A stretch of DNA of 8,849 bases, from positions 1 to 8,849 of the forward strand of contig CALIZH010000280.1 in NCBI GenBank assembly GCA_938028585.1, read 5' to 3'. Positions within the stretch are counted from its first letter, which is position 1. Every line of letters starts with the position of its first letter. The DNA is from an uncultured Actinomyces sp. GTDB lineage: Bacteria; Actinomycetota; Actinomycetes; Actinomycetales; Actinomycetaceae. The notes under the pieces were generated by a model, which was not told where the DNA came from, made no database searches, and saw nothing but the letters and a program-made list of their open reading frames with translations. Positions 5,643 through 8,849 of the stretch are shown in pieces. The translations under genes were made by a program, and so were the position numbers.

Positions 5643-7232
5643 CTACTCTTCCCTCCCAAGCACCTCCCGCCATAAGGGTGACTCCCACCAGCCGGGTAGC
5701 TTGAGCATGGTCATGGTTGTGCCGGAGATGGCAAGCGCTTGGCCGTCTGGCAACTCGAAGAGCTCGTGTGGCTCAAGGGCGTGCCGCAGGGTGCCGACAT
5801 GGTCGATCGACACGACACTGTTGTAGTGCTGCGCCCACTCTTCGAATGAGTCGCCGATTTCGCCGATCTGTTGCCCCTTCATCAGCATGTTGGCGCGTTC
5901 CATGCGAAGAAAGTTCTGGTCGCACAGGCCACGGATGCGTGGGTCGACACGCTCAACGCTCCGAGCTCGCCGTGTTGCCGACTCGATCAGGTCGGTCGTT
6001 GTGATGCCGCGATGTGGGATGGCTTTGAGCGCTTCGTGATCGACCGTGACGTTCGTGTGGTAGCGGTTGACCAGGGGAGTGAGCTCGGATACACGCTGCA
6101 GGTAGGCGGCGTCGCGGTAGCCACCCAGGAGCAACTGGCTGCCTCCCTCCACGATGCCGTAGCCCTGGCCAGGCCAGATCGCGTTCATGCGCTCGATGTC
6201 TTGCACACCAAGGACGACCGTGATGCCGTCGCCGCCGGCTGTGGACATGAGTTCGGGCAGGGTATGGATGGGGGCGATGTTTGCCACCTCGTCCAGGGCA
6301 AGCATGCACCCGGTTGGGCGCTCTTCTACCGCCGTGGTGCGCCACTGAGTCACCAGCGAGCCGACCAGCGCTGCGACGAAGGGCGCGACGATCTGTGTAT
6401 CGCTAGAACGTGCCTGCAGATACAGCGTTGAATCACCGTCGAAGAGTTCGGGTAGTGTGAACTCATCGCGTCCATCAGGACAGCATCGCTCGATCGATGG
6501 CAGGATGACGTTGCCAATCACAGACATCACATTCTGCCGAGTCTCGTCGGAGATCTTATCTTTCGAGAGAAAGTTCGCCAATGCAAGGCTCGCAGGATGT
6601 GTTGCCCCTCGCTTCCTCTTGAAAGCATTCTTAAGGGTGCCCATCGAATCAAATACGTCAGTGTCTGATTCCGAACTACGTAGCCGCATCTTACGCACTA
6701 ATTCTGCGAACATGCTAGCAGGCTTGCGATTTAAAGCGCATGCCATCATGACTGGTGCCAAAGCCTGGATGGCTGCACCTCGGAAGAAGTCGGCGTTGTT
6801 GACGGTATGTTCACCCACCAGGCTAGCTGACACGAAGAATCTGGCGCGCTCCTCAGCAACCTTCCAGTCTTTGCATCCCTCCAAGAAGTTCCAAGACTTG
6901 TAGTGGGTGGGCGATGCCGGATCAAGCGCGACGTGCACCACGTTGCCGCCTGATACGTCCGCTAGCTGCTGACGGGCGGACTCGGTGACCTCGATGATGT
7001 CTGGGTGCTGCTGCTGTCCAGGTGCCCGTGTCGACGTGCACACGGCAAGGCCTGGGAAGACGGCGATGGACTGGACGAAGACTCGCGTTGACTTACCAGA
7101 TCGAGGAGCCCCCAACACCGCCAGTGTTTGCTCCTTGGGGAGGTGGATCAAGCTGCCGTCGCTGTCCTCCCCAAGGTAGGCACCCTTGCCGCTCGAGAGT
7201 AGGGCACGAGACAGGACGAGTAGGTCATTCAT
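5643..7232 (-). CDS. VirD4/TraG-type conjugative coupling ATPase without a membrane anchor
   Basis: The 529-residue protein is a type IV coupling protein, the hexameric ATPase that delivers relaxosome DNA to the transfer channel. Walker A is GAPRSGKST at 41-49. Walker B is MLALDE at 310-315, followed by VANIAPIHTLPELMSTAGG and then GVQDIERM, the usual TraG/VirD4 signature region. The C-terminal part is less distinctive. Unlike typical VirD4/TraD there is no N-terminal pair of membrane helices; the P-loop starts only 40 residues in, so a separate membrane partner is expected. The start ATG at 7232 has GGAGG (7246-7242) nine bases upstream, located inside the end of the preceding acidic-protein gene. 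The two overlap by ATGA, so translation should be coupled. It ends in TAG at 5645-5643. The cargo genes approach it from the other strand. Confidence 0.9.
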   Translation of the reverse strand: MNDLLVLSRALLSSGKGAYLGEDSDGSLIHLPKEQTLAVLGAPRSGKSTRVFVQSIAVFPGLAVCTSTRAPGQQQHPDIIEVTESARQQLADVSGGNVVHVALDPASPTHYKSWNFLEGCKDWKVAEERARFFVSASLVGEHTVNNADFFRGAAIQALAPVMMACALNRKPASMFAELVRKMRLRSSESDTDVFDSMGTLKNAFKRKRGATHPASLALANFLSKDKISDETRQNVMSVIGNVILPSIERCCPDGRDEFTLPELFDGDSTLYLQARSSDTQIVAPFVAALVGSLVTQWRTTAVEERPTGCMLALDEVANIAPIHTLPELMSTAGGDGITVVLGVQDIERMNAIWPGQGYGIVEGGSQLLLGGYRDAAYLQRVSELTPLVNRYHTNVTVDHEALKAIPHRGITTTDLIESATRRARSVERVDPRIRGLCDQNFLRMERANMLMKGQQIGEIGDSFEEWAQHYNSVVSIDHVGTLRHALEPHELFELPDGQALAISGTTMTMLKLPGWWESPLWREVLGREE

Positions 7233-8849
7233 AGCGAGAAGCCTCCGCTCTCTGAGACGTCATCGTCGTCGTCGGCATCGATATCATCATCGGCATCTAT
7301 GTCAGTTGCATCTGTATTGATATCAAGACCATCGCTGTCGGCGTCAAGACCGACATCTGCCTGCTCGTCGAAACCTAGTTCGTCGCTGGCGTCTACGGCG
7401 CTGTCCGAAAATTCCTCCTCATCTACCGCCAAGTCATCCATAGAGAGAAAATCATCATCGACGCTACTAGTGTCATCCGGGGACAAGACGTCATCCTGAA
7501 GGTCGGTGGTGTCATCGAGAGCCGATGGTGAGTCTTGCGCCGCCATGTCTGTATGCTCATCTTCCGATATAAAGTCGTCGTCAAGTGCCGCGTCGCTGTC
7601 GGAGAGCGACGCCTCTAGTTCCGCGACCTCGGCCTCGGATACGAAGTCCAGCTCATCATCGTCGCTATCTACTGCCCCCGACTGATCTTCCATCGCAGGC
7701 TCAACGGACAGTGCAGCATCCAAGTCGACATCGCCCTCATCTCCTATGCCAGCATCGTCTTCAAGAGCGGCGCCGTCTTCGACTGCCGCCTGTTCGTCGA
7801 CGTCTAGCGAGTCGTCGTCAACCTCGGCAGTCTCATCAGAATTCTCTAGTGATAGGTCGGACGACGGAACGTCGCTCGCATCGGACTCCGCTCTAAGCTC
7901 TCCATCGACTCCCGCCTCACTCTCCACACCCACGTCATCGCCGTCGTCCGTTTCAGCGTCAGCGAGAGTGTCTTGGGCACCGTCGACACTCTCGGCTGCG
8001 GCTGCCTGATCTGCAACCGACGACTCATCGTCAGAAAGAAAATCGGGGCCAAGCTCCCCGTTGTCTTCCTCGCTGGCTACATCCTCGGCACCCACATCAT
8101 CCTCAGATGGGACGCTATCAAGGCCGATCTCGCCGCTTTCGACGGCCTCATACGCCACCACGTCAAACGCGGAAGGGGACTCATCCTCGTCCGCAGAGGG
8201 AGCATCTGCCTCTCGATCCGAAACGCCATCGGCATCTACCGCTACCGCATCACCCACAGACTCCGCCTGCTCAGCCGGCGAGACGTCGACTGCTCCGGGC
8301 TGGTCTCCCGTGTCGAGTGAGTCCTCGCCGGCGTCAGACAGCTCATCTGTGCCAAGCGTATCCATCTCGACAGCTTCGATACTTCCGGCTTCGGAAGAGT
8401 CAAAGGCTGAATTAGAGACAGAGTCGTTCTCTTGCCTCGTAAGCCCAGAAGCACTCAAGGATTCGTCGGTGGCTTCCACAGCATTGATATCGGCAGTATC
8501 GAGACTTGATACTTCTACATCGTGAGACGTGACGGGTTCTGCAACTGGCTGGGAGGAAGCAACGGTCGAGTTATGATCGACCGATGTATTGGATGACGTT
8601 GCATTGTCGACGGATGCATCATCCAGCGACGTCGAGTTGACCGCATGCTCGACCGGTACTGACTTTTGCGGATCGATGGACGGCACCATACCAGAGGAGG
8701 TTTGAGAGGCTACTGGTACGCTCGTACTCTGGTCATCTGCATTGGTGGGTGCAACCGGTTGTACTGCAGGTACAGGTTTAGAGCTTGCGGGCTGTTGTGC
8801 TCTAACCTCGTTGGACTTCAATGTGTCGCTATTCGGCTGGGTAGTATTC
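7229..8849 (-). CDS. Highly acidic, disordered low-complexity protein upstream of the coupling ATPase (5' end beyond window)
   Basis: The minus-strand frame is open from TGA 7231-7229 to the right edge, giving 539 visible codons. A TTG at 8821 could be taken as a start, but the frame continues past it (preceding residues NTTQPNSDT) without an RBS, so the true start is probably outside. The protein is dominated by Asp, Glu, Ser, Ala and Val, with almost no Lys or Arg after its first 60 residues, no Trp or Cys, and hardly any Tyr. It should be disordered and strongly negative. A motif DF[LVI]S in acidic context recurs four times, at 8044-8033, 7648-7637, 7576-7565 and 7453-7442. The upstream part is Ser/Thr/Val/Pro-rich. 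The ATGA overlap with the coupling ATPase suggests that it works in the same transfer machinery, perhaps as a scaffold or DNA-mimicking adaptor. It has no family that I recognise. A fragment of a larger protein with a folded N-terminal domain is possible. Confidence 0.75.
   Translation of the reverse strand, partial: NTTQPNSDTLKSNEVRAQQPASSKPVPAVQPVAPTNADDQSTSVPVASQTSSGMVPSIDPQKSVPVEHAVNSTSLDDASVDNATSSNTSVDHNSTVASSQPVAEPVTSHDVEVSSLDTADINAVEATDESLSASGLTRQENDSVSNSAFDSSEAGSIEAVEMDTLGTDELSDAGEDSLDTGDQPGAVDVSPAEQAESVGDAVAVDADGVSDREADAPSADEDESPSAFDVVAYEAVESGEIGLDSVPSEDDVGAEDVASEEDNGELGPDFLSDDESSVADQAAAAESVDGAQDTLADAETDDGDDVGVESEAGVDGELRAESDASDVPSSDLSLENSDETAEVDDDSLDVDEQAAVEDGAALEDDAGIGDEGDVDLDAALSVEPAMEDQSGAVDSDDDELDFVSEAEVAELEASLSDSDAALDDDFISEDEHTDMAAQDSPSALDDTTDLQDDVLSPDDTSSVDDDFLSMDDLAVDEEEFSDSAVDASDELGFDEQADVGLDADSDGLDINTDATDIDADDDIDADDDDDVSESGGFSL
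7242..7246 (-). promoter_or_regulatory. Shine-Dalgarno of the coupling ATPase gene inside the upstream gene
   Basis: GGAGG on the minus strand lies nine bases before ATG 7232 and within the codons for the final SGGFSL of the acidic protein. Together with the ATGA overlap it indicates termination-reinitiation between the two genes. Confidence 0.65.

Noticed and set aside
7299..8525. Several long plus-strand frames opposite the acidic gene
   Set aside because: They arise because Asp/Glu/Ser/Ala codons rarely make stops on the reverse strand. Their Ser/Thr- or Arg-rich products have no start signals.
8819..8821. TTG as the start of the acidic protein
   Set aside because: The frame stays open to the window edge with similar composition and there is no RBS before the TTG. 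The gene most likely begins outside.

Overview
The window looks like part of an integrative conjugative element or conjugative plasmid, most likely from an actinobacterium. The reasons are moderate-to-high GC coding sequence in the conjugation genes, two genes whose best promoters imply leaderless or near-leaderless mRNAs, and an actinobacterial look to the transfer proteins. The host assignment is an inference. No RNA genes, insertion sequences or CRISPR arrays were seen.

Layout. Two minus-strand segments flank a plus-strand cargo block. On the right, a very acidic low-complexity protein (its 5' end is beyond the window) overlaps by 4 bp (ATGA) the gene for a VirD4/TraG-type coupling ATPase, which ends at 5643. 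On the left, a minus-strand gene starting at 543 encodes a protein with two predicted membrane helices and runs off the window. Its last visible codons pass through two overlapping perfect palindromes.

The plus-strand cargo (about 580-5580) is AT-richer by eye and looks like a small anti-phage island. It holds an OLD-family ATPase/TOPRIM nuclease gene followed by a UvrD-like SF1 helicase gene, which is the gene pair that defines Gabija (GajA/GajB). Next come a 113-residue unrecognised acidic protein with its own likely promoter and a palindromic operator candidate, and a standalone HNH nuclease with a winged-helix-like C-terminal part. The HNH gene has a good leaderless promoter overlapped by an 8-bp direct repeat.

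The most notable observation is an in-frame TGA (2272-2274) in the OLD gene. The same frame continues for 42 codons of plausible protein to a second TGA at 2401-2403, and that second stop overlaps the GTG start of the helicase gene. The ancestral nuclease was therefore probably 538 residues long and translationally coupled to the helicase. The visible allele is truncated, read through, or a sequencing error.

How the parts fit. The coupling ATPase and its acidic neighbour would serve DNA transfer. The cargo would protect the host or the element from phage or competing DNA. Separate promoters and operator-like repeats suggest the cargo genes are controlled individually.
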